NCBI GenBank assembly: GCA_030432295.1
Contig: JAUIHI010000015.1
Coordinates: forward strand, 1-64,000
DNA length: 64,000 bases
Source: Anaerolineae bacterium
GTDB taxonomy: Bacteria > Chloroflexota > Anaerolineae > Caldilineales > Caldilineaceae
Direction: 5' to 3'
Shown here: in pieces, positions 42,817 to 52,094 of the stretch
How positions within the stretch are numbered: position 1 is the stretch's first letter
How the letters are laid out: every line of letters starts with the position of its first letter
Program-made: the position numbers and the translations under genes
The notes under the pieces: model-generated
Database searches by the model: none
What the model was told of the DNA's origin: nothing
The model's input: only the letters and a program-made list of their open reading frames with translations

Positions 42817-44298
42817 TCGTTGCAACACAACTGCAGGCGCATTCGCCTGCAATACCTGCATCGCTTCCACCGACGGGTTGATCTTGTCCAGGAAGAGATT
42901 GGGGAAGAGGCCGATGACAAAGAAAAGGACCACCAGCGGAATCAGCATCGCCAGCTCGCCCCGGTTCAAATCAGGCAGGACATCAGCCTCGTTCTTCGGA
43001 TTGGTCAACGGCCCTTGCGCCACCTTGCGGAAAGCAACGAGCAAATACCAGGCGGCTAAGATAATCCCTGCCGTGCCCAACACCGCGTAGAGCGGGTTGT
43101 GGGCGTAGGCCCCCAGCAGAATCGTGAACTCACCCACAAAGCCATTGAGACCTGGCAACCCAGCGCTGCTCATCGCCACCACCAGCAAGAAGAAAGAGAA
43201 GACCGGAATGCTCTTCCACAGACCGCCAAATTCGCTGAGCAGCCGGGTGTGGCGCCGTTCGTAGAGCATACCCACCATCAAAAAGAGCGCCCCGGTGCTC
43301 AGGCCGTGGTTGACCATTTGCAGGACTGCACCGCTCATTCCCTGCTGGTTGAAGGCGAAGATGCCCAACATCACAAAGCCCAAGTGGGCCACAGAACTAT
43401 AGGCAACGAGTGATTTGAAATCCTTTTGCACCAGCGCCACCAGCGCGCCGTAGAGGATGCCAATAATCGCCAGGACGGCGAAAAGCTCACCGTAGCCCAC
43501 CGCGGCCTCCGGGAAGATGGGCAGGGCAAAGCGCACAAAGCCGTAGGTTCCCATCTTCAGCAGCACACCGGCCAGAATCACCGAACCGGCTGTCGGAGCC
43601 TGGACGTGGGCATCGGGCAGCCAGGTGTGCAGGGGGAAGATAGGCACTTTGATGGCAAAGCCCAAGGCAAAGGCCAGGAAAGCGAACTGCTGGATCGTCA
43701 CGGGCAGGTCGGCTCCCTGCAACTCCAGCACATTGAAAGTACCTGTGTTGAAGTAGACGAGCAGAATCGCCACCAGCATCAGCGCCGAACCGGCCAGCGT
43801 ATACAGGAAAAACTTCAGCGCGGCATAGACCCGTTTCTGGCTGCCCCACTTGCCGATGAGGAAGTACATCGGGATCAGGCTGAACTCCCAGAAGACGTAG
43901 AAGAGCACCAGGTCCAGAGCTAGGAAGACGCCGATCATCGCCGTCTGCATCAGGAGCATCAGGGCCATATAGCTGCCCACGCTCTCTTTGATGTGCTGGT
44001 TGCTGAAGGCCACGGCAATCGGCATCAGGAACGTCGTCAGCAGCACCAGCCAGAGACTGATCCCGTCCACGCCCAGGTGGTAGAAGATGTCCAGATCAGG
44101 GATCCAGGCGTATTTCTCTTCCAGTACCATCCCCGCCGCGCCGTCGGGCCAGTTGACCAGCAGGAGCAGGCTGACCAGAAAGGTGGCGAGGGTTGTGCCC
44201 AGGGCGATGTTCTTTTTGGCCCCGTCGCCGGGCGCGGCCAGGACAATCAGTGCGCCGAGGAGGGGTAGAAATGTGATAATCGAAAGTAGGAAGTTCAT
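42814..44298 (-). CDS. nuoM: NADH:quinone oxidoreductase subunit M
   Basis: A 494-residue antiporter-like subunit. Conserved pieces: YHLGVDGISLWLVLLTTFLMP, FYVFWEFSLIPMYFLIG (catalytic Glu), KVPIFPLHTWLPDAHVQAPT and SLVAYSSVAHLGFVMLG. It pumps one of the protons in complex I. It follows nuoL by 28 nt. The stop codon falls inside the following word array. Confidence 0.97.
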   Translation of the reverse strand: MNFLLSIITFLPLLGALIVLAAPGDGAKKNIALGTTLATFLVSLLLLVNWPDGAAGMVLEEKYAWIPDLDIFYHLGVDGISLWLVLLTTFLMPIAVAFSNQHIKESVGSYMALMLLMQTAMIGVFLALDLVLFYVFWEFSLIPMYFLIGKWGSQKRVYAALKFFLYTLAGSALMLVAILLVYFNTGTFNVLELQGADLPVTIQQFAFLAFALGFAIKVPIFPLHTWLPDAHVQAPTAGSVILAGVLLKMGTYGFVRFALPIFPEAAVGYGELFAVLAIIGILYGALVALVQKDFKSLVAYSSVAHLGFVMLGIFAFNQQGMSGAVLQMVNHGLSTGALFLMVGMLYERRHTRLLSEFGGLWKSIPVFSFFLLVVAMSSAGLPGLNGFVGEFTILLGAYAHNPLYAVLGTAGIILAAWYLLVAFRKVAQGPLTNPKNEADVLPDLNRGELAMLIPLVVLFFVIGLFPNLFLDKINPSVEAMQVLQANAPAVVLQR

Positions 44299-44326
44299 TG
44301 GATTACTTCACTCCGAAGTGGAGGGA

Positions 44327-46219
44327 TTACACAAAAACAAAATAGAGCAGCACCGCCACCACACCCACAAAGAGACTCAGCGCATAGGTGGGAACCAGCC
44401 CGTTATGCACCCGGCGCAGCAGATTGCCCGCGGCCAGATGGGCCGTCCCCAGCAGATTGACCGAGCCGTCGATGGCCCGCTGGTCGATGATGCCCGCTAG
44501 AAAAGCGGCCAGCCCACGCAGGGGTTCGACGATAACAGTCATATAGAATTCGTCGATGTACCACTTGTGCTGGGCTGGGCCTTCCAGCGGCTTAAGGATT
44601 GCTGTGATGCGCTTGGCCCAGGCTGCGTCCTGCACATAGCGGCCATAGGCCAGGCCGATACCGGCGACCGAAACCAGCGCGCTCACCAGCAGCAGACCGA
44701 TTTCCAGACCGACCGACGGGTGGAAAGTCGCGGGGCCGACTGCCTCTTCCAGCCAGTGTTCCAGGGTCAGGACAAAGGGCAGGTTGAGCAGACCACCGAT
44801 GAGGGCCAACGCCGCCAGCACCCACAGGGTAGAGGTCATCATCCCGTGGCTCTCGTGGGCGTGGTCGAAGACGTGCTTGTCCCGCTGCTTGCCCCAGAAA
44901 GCCACAAAGACGGCCCGGAAGCTGTAGAAAGCCGTGAGCAGCGCGGTGAAAAGTCCCAGCACATAGAGCAGCAGATTGCTGTCGAAGGTGCTGAGCAAAA
45001 TCGCATCCTTCGAGAAGAAGCCGGAGGTCAGCGGGAAACCAGCCAGGGCCAGCGCACCGATGGCGAACAATTTGTAGGTCGTCGGCATCTTCTCCCGCAG
45101 GTTGCCCATTTTGTTGATATTCAATTCGCCGCCGGGCAGCCCGTGCATCACATTGCCCGCGCTCAGGAAGAGCAGGGCCTTGAAGAAGGCGTGGGTGACC
45201 AGATGGAAGATGGCAAAAGCATACGCGCCCACGCCCACGCCCAGAATCATATAGCCCAACTGGGAGATGGTGGAGTAGGCGAGAATCTTCTTCAGGTCGG
45301 TCTGCACCAGGGCAATCGACGCGCCCAGCAACGCGGTCAAGACACCCACCCAGGCCGTCGTCGCCATCACATTGGGGGCCAAGGCAAAGAGGACGTGGGT
45401 ACGGGCAATCATATAGACGCCGGCTGTGACCATTGTGGCCGCGTGGATCAGGGCGGAGACGGGCGTGGGGCCAGCCATCGCATCGGGCAGCCAGACGAAA
45501 AGGGGCAGTTGCGCGCTCTTGCCTGTGGCGGCCAGCAGGAGTAGGAAGCAGACCGCGCCTGCCACCCCCGCGCTCAGTTCGCCCGCGTGCTCGAAGACAC
45601 CCTCAAAGGTAATCGTGCCCAGGCTCGTCCACAGGGCCATCATCGCCAGCATCATCCCAAAGTCGCCGATGCGGTTGACGATAAAGGCTTTCTTGCCCGC
45701 ATCTGCATAGGAGCCGTAGGTGCTGTCCTCTTTGTCAAAGTAGAAGCCGATGAGCAGGTAGGAAGCCAGACCCACCCCTTCCCAGCCCACGAACATCCCC
45801 AGGAAGTTGTCGCTGAGAATCAGAATCAGCATCGCGAAGACGAAGAAGTTTAGGTAGACGAAGAAGCGCTGGAAGCGTTCCTCGTCGTGCATATAGCCCG
45901 TGGCATAGAGATGGATGAGCGCGCCCACACCGGTGACGACCAGAGCCATTGTCACGCTCAGGCTGTCGACGAGCATCGCAGCCGGTGCGTGGAAATTGCC
46001 AATGTCGATCCAGTCCCACAGGTGGATGGTGGCTTCCCGGTGGTGGGGGTCCATCCCCAGCAGACTGAAGAGCAGCCCCACGGCCACAAGGAATGCACCG
46101 ATCACCGCGCCGGATGCGATCCAGCCGATGGCGTTTTTGCTCAGCCGCGGGCCGAAGAACAGATTGATCAGCGCGCCCGCAGCAGGGAAGGCGAAGATAA
46201 GCCAGGCGAAGTCGAGCAT
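44327..46219 (-). CDS. nuoL: NADH:quinone oxidoreductase subunit L
   Basis: A 630-residue distal antiporter-like subunit with the conserved FVGWEGVGLASYLLIGFYFD, KSAQLPLFVWLPDAMAGPTP and [18 protein letters not shown]. The C-terminal end (about 560-630) would carry the lateral helix HL. Length is normal. In the window it has a paralogue (61206-63440); this copy lacks the His-rich loop of that paralogue. The gap to nuoK contains a GGTTGATTAG array. Confidence 0.97.
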   Translation of the reverse strand: MLDFAWLIFAFPAAGALINLFFGPRLSKNAIGWIASGAVIGAFLVAVGLLFSLLGMDPHHREATIHLWDWIDIGNFHAPAAMLVDSLSVTMALVVTGVGALIHLYATGYMHDEERFQRFFVYLNFFVFAMLILILSDNFLGMFVGWEGVGLASYLLIGFYFDKEDSTYGSYADAGKKAFIVNRIGDFGMMLAMMALWTSLGTITFEGVFEHAGELSAGVAGAVCFLLLLAATGKSAQLPLFVWLPDAMAGPTPVSALIHAATMVTAGVYMIARTHVLFALAPNVMATTAWVGVLTALLGASIALVQTDLKKILAYSTISQLGYMILGVGVGAYAFAIFHLVTHAFFKALLFLSAGNVMHGLPGGELNINKMGNLREKMPTTYKLFAIGALALAGFPLTSGFFSKDAILLSTFDSNLLLYVLGLFTALLTAFYSFRAVFVAFWGKQRDKHVFDHAHESHGMMTSTLWVLAALALIGGLLNLPFVLTLEHWLEEAVGPATFHPSVGLEIGLLLVSALVSVAGIGLAYGRYVQDAAWAKRITAILKPLEGPAQHKWYIDEFYMTVIVEPLRGLAAFLAGIIDQRAIDGSVNLLGTAHLAAGNLLRRVHNGLVPTYALSLFVGVVAVLLYFVFV

Positions 46220-46241
46220 AAGTCAAGAATCTCCAAGCGGA

Positions 46242-46324
46242 GGTTGACTGGTTGATTGGTTTATTAGTTGATTGGGTGACTGATGCGCAAGTCCTAATCA
46301 ACCATTGAACTAATCAACCAATTA
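46242..46324. repeat. Word array, family GGTTGATTGG, between nuoK and nuoL
   Basis: TTGACTGGTTGATTGGTTTA and later TAATCAACCATTGAACTAAT form arms of an imperfect palindrome. The nuoK stop (TAA, 46322-46324) is joined to its end. Confidence 0.85.
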
Positions 46325-46624
46325 CCACTTCAGTAAATTAATCTCGTCAATATTAATACTCTTCCGATGCCGGGTGTTGGCAATCAGAATCGCCAGCCCC
46401 ACGGCTACCTCAGCCGCGGCCACGGCCATAATCATAAAGACAAAGACCTGGCCGTTGAGATTGCCCCACTGGCGGCTGAGCGCGATGAGAGTCAGATTGA
46501 CGCTGTTTAGCATCATTTCCACGCACATAAAGATAATCAGCGCGTTGCGGCGCACAAGCACGCCCGTCGCGCCGATGGCAAAGATCAGGGCAGCCAGAAT
46601 CAGATAGTAACTGGTCGGAATCAT
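46322..46624 (-). CDS. nuoK: NADH:quinone oxidoreductase subunit K
   Basis: A 100-residue three-helix subunit (MIPTSYYLILAALIFAIGAT...) with the conserved membrane Glu residues in ECMMLNSVNLTL-like context (CVEMMLNSVNLTLIALS) and VAAAEVAVGLAILI. It transfers protons next to the E-channel. It overlaps nuoJ by 4 nt. Confidence 0.96.
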   Translation of the reverse strand: MIPTSYYLILAALIFAIGATGVLVRRNALIIFMCVEMMLNSVNLTLIALSRQWGNLNGQVFVFMIMAVAAAEVAVGLAILIANTRHRKSINIDEINLLKW

Positions 46625-47169
46625 CGGTCGCTCGCTTTCAACGAAGCAATGCCTTCGCCCGCGCCTTCGGGTTGGCGGCCCATCACCAGCGCGCCGAGCA
46701 GCGCCACCAGCAGCAGGATACCCACCAATTCAAAGGGCAGGATGTAGTTGGTAAAGAGTTCCAGACCGACGGTCTTGGGTGCGCCGCCTTGCAGGACTGC
46801 GTTGGGGTCCGCAGGCAGGGGCAACAATTTCTGCACAGCGCTGTAGCTCAGCCCCGCCAGCAGAATCAGCCCCAGCCCCAGTCCGACCAGACGGCTCCAC
46901 GTGCGCTGATGGGCCTTGAAATCGTTCGTCTCGCCCCCGATGAGCATAATCACAAAGAGGATGAGAATGACGATACCGCCGGCGTAGATGATCACCTGGG
47001 CCGCGGCCAGAAACTGGGCGTCCAGTGTCACGTAGAGGACGGCCAGGCTGGCGAAGTTCACCAGAAGAAAGAGCGCGCTGTGAACGGGTTGGCGACTGAT
47101 CACCACCCCAAAAGCCGCGGCCAGACAGACAGCCCCGATTACCAGAAAGAAGAGTAGAGAAAGACTCAT
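46621..47169 (-). CDS. nuoJ: NADH:quinone oxidoreductase subunit J
   Basis: A 182-residue membrane subunit: VICLAAAFGVVISRQPVHS-like start (VGVVI region), LYVTLDAQFLAAAQVIIYAG with the conserved Tyr/Gly that marks the pi-bulge helix, and VGILLLVALLGALVMGR. ATG at 47169 was preferred because GGAG lies 9 nt upstream; a GTG at 47175 is also possible. It overlaps nuoK and lies directly after nuoI. Confidence 0.94.
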   Translation of the reverse strand: MSLSLLFFLVIGAVCLAAAFGVVISRQPVHSALFLLVNFASLAVLYVTLDAQFLAAAQVIIYAGGIVILILFVIMLIGGETNDFKAHQRTWSRLVGLGLGLILLAGLSYSAVQKLLPLPADPNAVLQGGAPKTVGLELFTNYILPFELVGILLLVALLGALVMGRQPEGAGEGIASLKASDR

Positions 47170-47175
47170 AGCCAC

Positions 47176-47646
47176 TTACTCCGGGCGGATGATGACGTTG
47201 GGTTCGCCGGGATTGAGCAATTGCTCTTTGGTCAGAACAAAATCCTTGCGTTCGTAGTTGGCCATGGCGAAATCGTGGCCCAGCACAATCGCTTCCACCG
47301 GGCAGGCTTCCTCGCAGTCGCCACAGAAGACGCAGCGCAGCAGATTGACCTCGTAGACCTTCGCATAGCGCTCGCCGGGGGAAGTCGGGTTGAGCGGATC
47401 GTTCTCATCCGCTTCCACGTAAATCGCGCCGGTGGGGCAGGCCGCCTCGCAGAGCATACAGCCGATGCAGCGCTCCATCCCGTTGGCATAACGCCGCAGT
47501 TCGTGCTTGCCCCGGAAACGGGGGTACATCGGGACTGAATCCCGGGGGTATTCGGTTGTCACCGGCTTTTCGGCCAGGTGCTTTAACGTCACACCCATCG
47601 CCTTGCCGATGTCGATTGCGCCTTTGATGTAGTCGCCGAGTGCCAT
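47176..47646 (-). CDS. nuoI: NADH:quinone oxidoreductase subunit I
   Basis: A 156-residue iron-sulphur subunit with two [4Fe-4S] motifs, CIGCMLCEAACP and CVFCGDCEEACP, carrying clusters N6a and N6b from the peripheral arm to N2. ATG at 47646 begins MALGDYIKGAID. Upstream in-frame codons lie in the repeat array (47658-47731) and are probably not translated. Confidence 0.97.
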   Translation of the reverse strand: MALGDYIKGAIDIGKAMGVTLKHLAEKPVTTEYPRDSVPMYPRFRGKHELRRYANGMERCIGCMLCEAACPTGAIYVEADENDPLNPTSPGERYAKVYEVNLLRCVFCGDCEEACPVEAIVLGHDFAMANYERKDFVLTKEQLLNPGEPNVIIRPE

Positions 47647-47657
47647 AGTAGAGCCTT

Positions 47658-47731
47658 GTTTATTGGTTGAATAGTTGATTGGTTGATTGGATGTGTAAGT
47701 CACTCAACCAATCAACCAGTAAACCAATCAT
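47658..47731. repeat. Word array, family GGTTGATTGG, between nuoH and nuoI
   Basis: TATTGGTTGAATAGTTGATT and CAACCAATCAACCAGTAAAC are the two arms. It begins directly after the nuoH stop codon (TAG, 47732-47734) and ends about 12 nt before nuoI. Confidence 0.88.
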
Positions 47732-48712
47732 CTATTTCAAAAATACTGCCAACAGCGCCGAAATCACCATATATCCGATGCTCAAAGGCAGCAGGAACTG
47801 CCAGCAGAAAGTCATCAGTTGGTCGTAGCGGGGGCGGCTGACGCTGGCCCGCACCCAAATGAAGAGACAGAGCAGGATGAAGATTTTCGCCAGCAGATAG
47901 ATCGGGCCGAGCCAGACGATCTCCTCGGCGAAGGGTCCCCGCCAGCCGCCGAAGAAGAGGGTGGCCATAATTGCGCTGGTGGTGATCATATTGGTATATT
48001 CGGCCATCATAAAGAGGGCGAATTTCATACCGCCGTATTCGGTCTGGAAACCAGCCACCAGTTCGTTTTCGGTCTCCGGCAGGTCAAAGGGGCTGCGGTT
48101 GGTTTCGGCCAGAATACAGATGAAGAAGAAGGGGAAGGCCAGCCAGAGCCATATCCACTCCCACCAGGGCCGGGCATTGTCCACCAGATTGACCAGACTG
48201 AAATCCCCGGCCAGAATCAGAATGCTGACCAGAAACATTCCCATTGGCAACTCATAGGAGACCATCTGGGCCGACGAGCGCAGTGCGCCCAGCAGGGAGT
48301 AGTTGTTATTGCTGCTCCACCCGGCCAGGATAATGCCGTAGCCTTCCACGCCCGCAATCGCCAGAATCCACAGGAAGCCGATGCTCACATCCGCCACCGC
48401 GGGCATACCGCTGGCAATCGGAATCACCGCCCAGATGAGCAGGGCGGGGACCAGTGCCAACGCCGGCGCGATGACGTAAATCGGCTTGTCCACATGGTTG
48501 GGGATGATCTCTTCTTTGAAGAGCGCCTTGACCGCATCGGCCAGAGGCTGCATCAGACCAAACTTGCCCGCCCGGTTGGGGCCATAGCGGACCTGAAATC
48601 GGCCCAGCAGCTTGCGCTCCAGCAGGGTCAGATAGGCAAAGCCCGTCAACAGCACCACAAAGAGCACGACGATGCGGATTACAGGAAAAACGACCAAATT
48701 GAGCCAGTCCAT
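47732..48712 (-). CDS. nuoH: NADH:quinone oxidoreductase subunit H
   Basis: A 326-residue quinone-site membrane subunit with the family loops ERKLLGRFQVRYGPNRAGKF and AETNRSPFDLPETENELVAG, followed by FQTEYGGMKFALF. It forms the quinone chamber with NuoB and NuoD. GAGGAA precedes the ATG. It is immediately preceded by a PIN toxin gene (48722-49117), an odd neighbour for a complex I gene. Compare the diverged copy at 58392-59633. Confidence 0.97.
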   Translation of the reverse strand: MDWLNLVVFPVIRIVVLFVVLLTGFAYLTLLERKLLGRFQVRYGPNRAGKFGLMQPLADAVKALFKEEIIPNHVDKPIYVIAPALALVPALLIWAVIPIASGMPAVADVSIGFLWILAIAGVEGYGIILAGWSSNNNYSLLGALRSSAQMVSYELPMGMFLVSILILAGDFSLVNLVDNARPWWEWIWLWLAFPFFFICILAETNRSPFDLPETENELVAGFQTEYGGMKFALFMMAEYTNMITTSAIMATLFFGGWRGPFAEEIVWLGPIYLLAKIFILLCLFIWVRASVSRPRYDQLMTFCWQFLLPLSIGYMVISALLAVFLK

Positions 48713-48721
48713 ACGGCTTCC

Positions 48722-49117
48722 TCAGTGTTGCACTTTCTGAACGTGTGGATATGCCTGTATTAGCTCATCCACCGTTAGAAGCGGGATTTGATAAATGCGG
48801 GCCGTCGCGACCAGAATGCGATCCGCAGGGTCTCTGTGAAAATCACCCGGCAGTTGTGTTGATGTAACCGCAATCTCAGGTGTCATATCCATCAATTGCA
48901 CGCCGGGATAACCCAATGCTATCGAAACCCAATCACGGACAGAACGCCCCAATCGAATGCGGTTTCGTTCCACCAGATTGGCAACTTCCCAACACGAAAT
49001 GACACTTACGCCAATGCCGCCCTGAATGTTGTTAAGCAGCGATTCCTGCAAATCCAGGGTCAGTCGCTTGCTTTCACTTACCCACCAAACCCAGATGTGG
49101 GTATCGATGAGAATCAT
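48722..49117 (-). CDS. PIN-domain toxin (VapC-like RNase)
   Basis: A 131-residue PIN domain: MILIDTHIWVWW (first Asp), SCWEVANLV (Glu), and DPADRILVATARI (Asp). PIN toxins cut RNA, often tRNA or rRNA, with Mg2+. Its start overlaps the antitoxin stop by 4 nt (ATGA), the usual order. The pair lies between nuoG and nuoH in the same direction, so it is probably expressed with complex I. Confidence 0.9.
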   Translation of the reverse strand: MILIDTHIWVWWVSESKRLTLDLQESLLNNIQGGIGVSVISCWEVANLVERNRIRLGRSVRDWVSIALGYPGVQLMDMTPEIAVTSTQLPGDFHRDPADRILVATARIYQIPLLTVDELIQAYPHVQKVQH

Positions 49118-49356
49118 TGAATCGCTTCCCAGTCTTCGACGGCCACCGGCTCAGTCGGATCGTCATAGCGCAAAACGCTATCTTTCAATTCGTGATCGCC
49201 GAATATGTCATCGACTGTCCTATAGCTCACTGGCGAACGCGGAAGCACAATTACTTCCACCAGATCACCGGGCTGATAGGGCAATGTACGCAAACGTAGT
49301 TCGCCGTTTGGCTCAATGATTGCATCAGTATGAAACGCTTGAACGATTTTAGACAT
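49114..49356 (-). CDS. Antitoxin partner of the PIN toxin
   Basis: An 80-residue protein with a short AbrB/AF2212-like beta segment (TDAIIEPNGELRLRTLPYQP, then GDLVEVIVLP) and an acidic helical tail (about 48-80) that would wrap the toxin. ATG at 49356 has AAAGGAGAA 6 nt upstream; an in-frame start at 49398 is unlikely. It lies after nuoG and the repeat at 49421-49515. Confidence 0.8.
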   Translation of the reverse strand: MSKIVQAFHTDAIIEPNGELRLRTLPYQPGDLVEVIVLPRSPVSYRTVDDIFGDHELKDSVLRYDDPTEPVAVEDWEAIQ

Positions 49357-49420
49357 TCTCGTTCTCCTTTCACTCCCAGTCACACTGTCCGGCTGCAAGC
49401 CAAACCTACACCCTACACGC

Positions 49421-49517
49421 TCAACCCGCTTGGTTTCGATACGCTGCGCTACTCAACCGGCGCTGGTCTGGTACACATCCATCGTCACTGCTTACGCAAT
49501 ACGAAGTACGCATTACG
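49421..49517. repeat. Two repeat families in tandem after nuoG
   Basis: CAACCCGCTTGGTTTCGATA (49421-49440 and on to 49469) matches 4602-4661, including CTACTCAACCGGCGCTGGTC. Next to it, 49479-49517 has the TACGCAATACGAAGTACGCA family also present near RAYT. The nuoG stop codon is the last word (CATTACGC). Confidence 0.85.
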
Positions 49518-52077
49518 CAGCTTTTTCCACCTTCACGCGCTGCACCACACTGCCGTTGAGCAGCGCCCCCACCGGCGCACCGGGCAGGCTTTCGGGAATC
49601 CACGCGCTGCCGGGTTGCACCTGCTCGCTGATGTGCACAGTCAGGGAAAGCGAACCCTCTGGGCTGCTCACGGCTACAGCCGCGCCTTCGGTCAATCCCA
49701 GCTTTGTGGCATCTGCCGGGCTGAGACCGACGACCGGGCCGACAGTCACGCCGTCCAGCTTTTCCGTCGCGCCAAAGAGTGTGCCGCCGTCGAAAAGGAC
49801 TGTGCCGGTGACGAGGGTCAGCGGATATTCTTTACTGCCCTTCGCCATCTTCTGGCGAACTTCCTTCAGTTCCGGCTTGCTCTTCAGAGCGGAAGCGTCC
49901 CACTGTAAGCCCTGGTCGCCCAACGCTTCCCAGGTCAGTCCCCGGTAGATGGGAGCGGCTTTGCCGATCTCGGCTTCCAACGCTTTTGCATCGGCGAAGT
50001 GCCATTTGGCTCCCAACTTCTGGGCCAGATGGCTCAAAATTGCCCAGTCGGCCGCGGCACGGCTCTGGGGCAGGGCGACGGCTTTGGGCGCACGCTGCAC
50101 CCGGCGTTCCAAATTGGTGAAGGTGGCGTCGGTCTCGGACCAGCCCAAGGCAGGCAGGACCACATCGGCCCGTTTCGCCGTCTCGGTCAAATAGAGTTCC
50201 TGGACGACCAGCAGATCCAATCCGTCCAGCTTCTCCGCCCATTCGGGCCGCTCGCTGGCCGGGTCCGCACCCATCACATAGAGGGCCTTGACGCCACCGT
50301 CGAGCATCTGCTTGTAGCTCTGGCCCGCTGCGGTGGGCAGTTTGCACTCCCACAGGTGTTCCAGCCGCTTGACCGCATCGCTGCTGCCAATGCTTGCGTG
50401 GCCGGGCAGCCGGTCGGGCAGGACGCCCATATCCCGTGCGCCCTGGCTGTTGGCCTCCAGCCCCACAAAGGCCAGACGGTCCTGATGGCCGGTGAGGAAG
50501 GCCAGATTGGCCAGCCCGTCGCGGATGGCCGGGCCATCGCTGCCCCGGGCCGCCTGGGGACCGTAGATAATCAGTGCTTTCTCGCTCTTGGCCAGCATCG
50601 CCGCCGCGGCTTTGACCGCCGCGGGGTCTGTGCGGCAGAGGTCGGCCAATGCCCGGTCGTCGGCCTCCTCGGTCCACTTCTTCACATCGGCCAGATGGGA
50701 GACCGCCGTGCTGTTCAGCCCCTCTTTTTGTCCCGCCGCGGCCCGTAGCAGCCCGTTGAGGAGCGTCGCTTCGGTTCCCGGCTCGTAGGCCAGATAGGGG
50801 CCGTTGTAGCGGGTCAGTTCAATCTTGCGCGGGTGGGCGATAATCAGCTTTGCCCCGCCCTTTTTGACCGCCCGCTTCAGGTGCAGGTCGAGAATCGGCA
50901 GTTCCTCGCTGGGGTCGATGCCAAAGAGGAAAATCGTGTCCACCTGGGGGTTCGGCCCGTATTGGGGCTTCATCACCCCGGCCAGAGAGGGCAGACCCGT
51001 CGCTAGACCGGCCACATCTGCGCCGTCCCGGTGGTCGATATTATTGGTGCCGATGACGCTGCGGAAGAGCCGTTGCAGAGCGTAGTTGCTTTCGTTGCCG
51101 ATTTTGGCGCTGCCAATCGCGCCGATGGCCGATGCGCCGTGCTGCTGCTTCACCGCCTGCAATTTTTCTGCGATAAAGTCCAGGGCTTCGCTCCACTGCA
51201 CAGGAACCAGTTCGCCGTTCTTGCGCAGGAGGGGCGTCTCCAGCCGGTTCTCGCCGTTGACCCAGGCGTGGGCAAAGCGCCCTTTGTCGCAGATCCACTG
51301 GTCGTTGACCTGCATATTCTCCCGGCCAATGATGCGGCGGACCGTGTGGGTGCGGGTGTCTACCCGGATGTTGCAGCCGACGGAGCAGTGGTTGCAGACG
51401 CTGGCCGTGCGCTCAACTTCCCAGGGGCGGTAGGCGAAGCGGGAAATTTGGTTGGTCAGCGCGCCCACCGGACAGATGTCGATGATATTGCCACTGGTTT
51501 TGGCGTCTACGGGCTGGCCGTCCTGGATGTCGATGACCGTCTCGTTGCCCCGGTTGTGCAGACCCAGTTGGGGCTTGTCTTCCCACTCTTCCAGATAGCG
51601 GATGCAGCGCCAGCAGAGCACGCAGCGCTCCTGGTCCAGGACAATCATATCCGAGATGTCGTAGTTCTTCTGCTTGAGCCGCTTGGGTTCCACCAGTTGG
51701 CTGATCCCCGGCCCAAAACGCATCGTCTGGTCCTGCAGGGGGCACTCGCCGCCTTTGTCACAGATGGGGCAGTCCAGCGGGTGGTTGAGCAGAATGAAGC
51801 CCAGATTGGCTTCCTGCACTTCCGCCACCTGTGGGGTATTGGTGTGGACCACCATTCCTTCGGCCACAGGTGTAGTGCAGGCGGTCATCAGCCGAGAGCC
51901 ACGGGGGCCTTCGATCTCTACCATACACATCCGGCAGCAGCCCACCGGGTCCAGCTTGGGGTGGGAGCAGAAGACGGGAATCTCGATATTAGCTATCTCC
52001 GCTGCATCCACCAGTAGCATACCGGGCGCTGCGGAGACCTGCTTGCCGTCGATTGTCAGGGTTACGTTGTCAGCCAT
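49513..52077 (-). CDS. nuoG: NADH:quinone oxidoreductase subunit G
   Basis: An 854-residue iron-sulphur subunit: N-terminal ferredoxin domain with [2Fe-2S] Cys residues around FCSHPKLDPVGCCRMC, an HxxxC-type cluster (HPLDCPICDKGGECPLQDQ), and a CVLCWRCIRY...CPVGAL cluster. A further CNHCSVGCN...CDKGRF motif corresponds to the extra N7 cluster. These are followed by a molybdopterin-oxidoreductase-like domain. It accepts electrons from NuoF. It ends VEKAA; the stop lies in a repeat. Confidence 0.97.
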   Translation of the reverse strand: MADNVTLTIDGKQVSAAPGMLLVDAAEIANIEIPVFCSHPKLDPVGCCRMCMVEIEGPRGSRLMTACTTPVAEGMVVHTNTPQVAEVQEANLGFILLNHPLDCPICDKGGECPLQDQTMRFGPGISQLVEPKRLKQKNYDISDMIVLDQERCVLCWRCIRYLEEWEDKPQLGLHNRGNETVIDIQDGQPVDAKTSGNIIDICPVGALTNQISRFAYRPWEVERTASVCNHCSVGCNIRVDTRTHTVRRIIGRENMQVNDQWICDKGRFAHAWVNGENRLETPLLRKNGELVPVQWSEALDFIAEKLQAVKQQHGASAIGAIGSAKIGNESNYALQRLFRSVIGTNNIDHRDGADVAGLATGLPSLAGVMKPQYGPNPQVDTIFLFGIDPSEELPILDLHLKRAVKKGGAKLIIAHPRKIELTRYNGPYLAYEPGTEATLLNGLLRAAAGQKEGLNSTAVSHLADVKKWTEEADDRALADLCRTDPAAVKAAAAMLAKSEKALIIYGPQAARGSDGPAIRDGLANLAFLTGHQDRLAFVGLEANSQGARDMGVLPDRLPGHASIGSSDAVKRLEHLWECKLPTAAGQSYKQMLDGGVKALYVMGADPASERPEWAEKLDGLDLLVVQELYLTETAKRADVVLPALGWSETDATFTNLERRVQRAPKAVALPQSRAAADWAILSHLAQKLGAKWHFADAKALEAEIGKAAPIYRGLTWEALGDQGLQWDASALKSKPELKEVRQKMAKGSKEYPLTLVTGTVLFDGGTLFGATEKLDGVTVGPVVGLSPADATKLGLTEGAAVAVSSPEGSLSLTVHISEQVQPGSAWIPESLPGAPVGALLNGSVVQRVKVEKAA

Positions 52078-52094
52078 TAAAGTTCGTTCCTAAA

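Noticed and set aside
48722-49515. Genomic island or prophage boundary at the toxin-antitoxin pair
   Set aside because: No integrase, attachment repeat or phage gene; the insertion is confined to one intercistronic gap.
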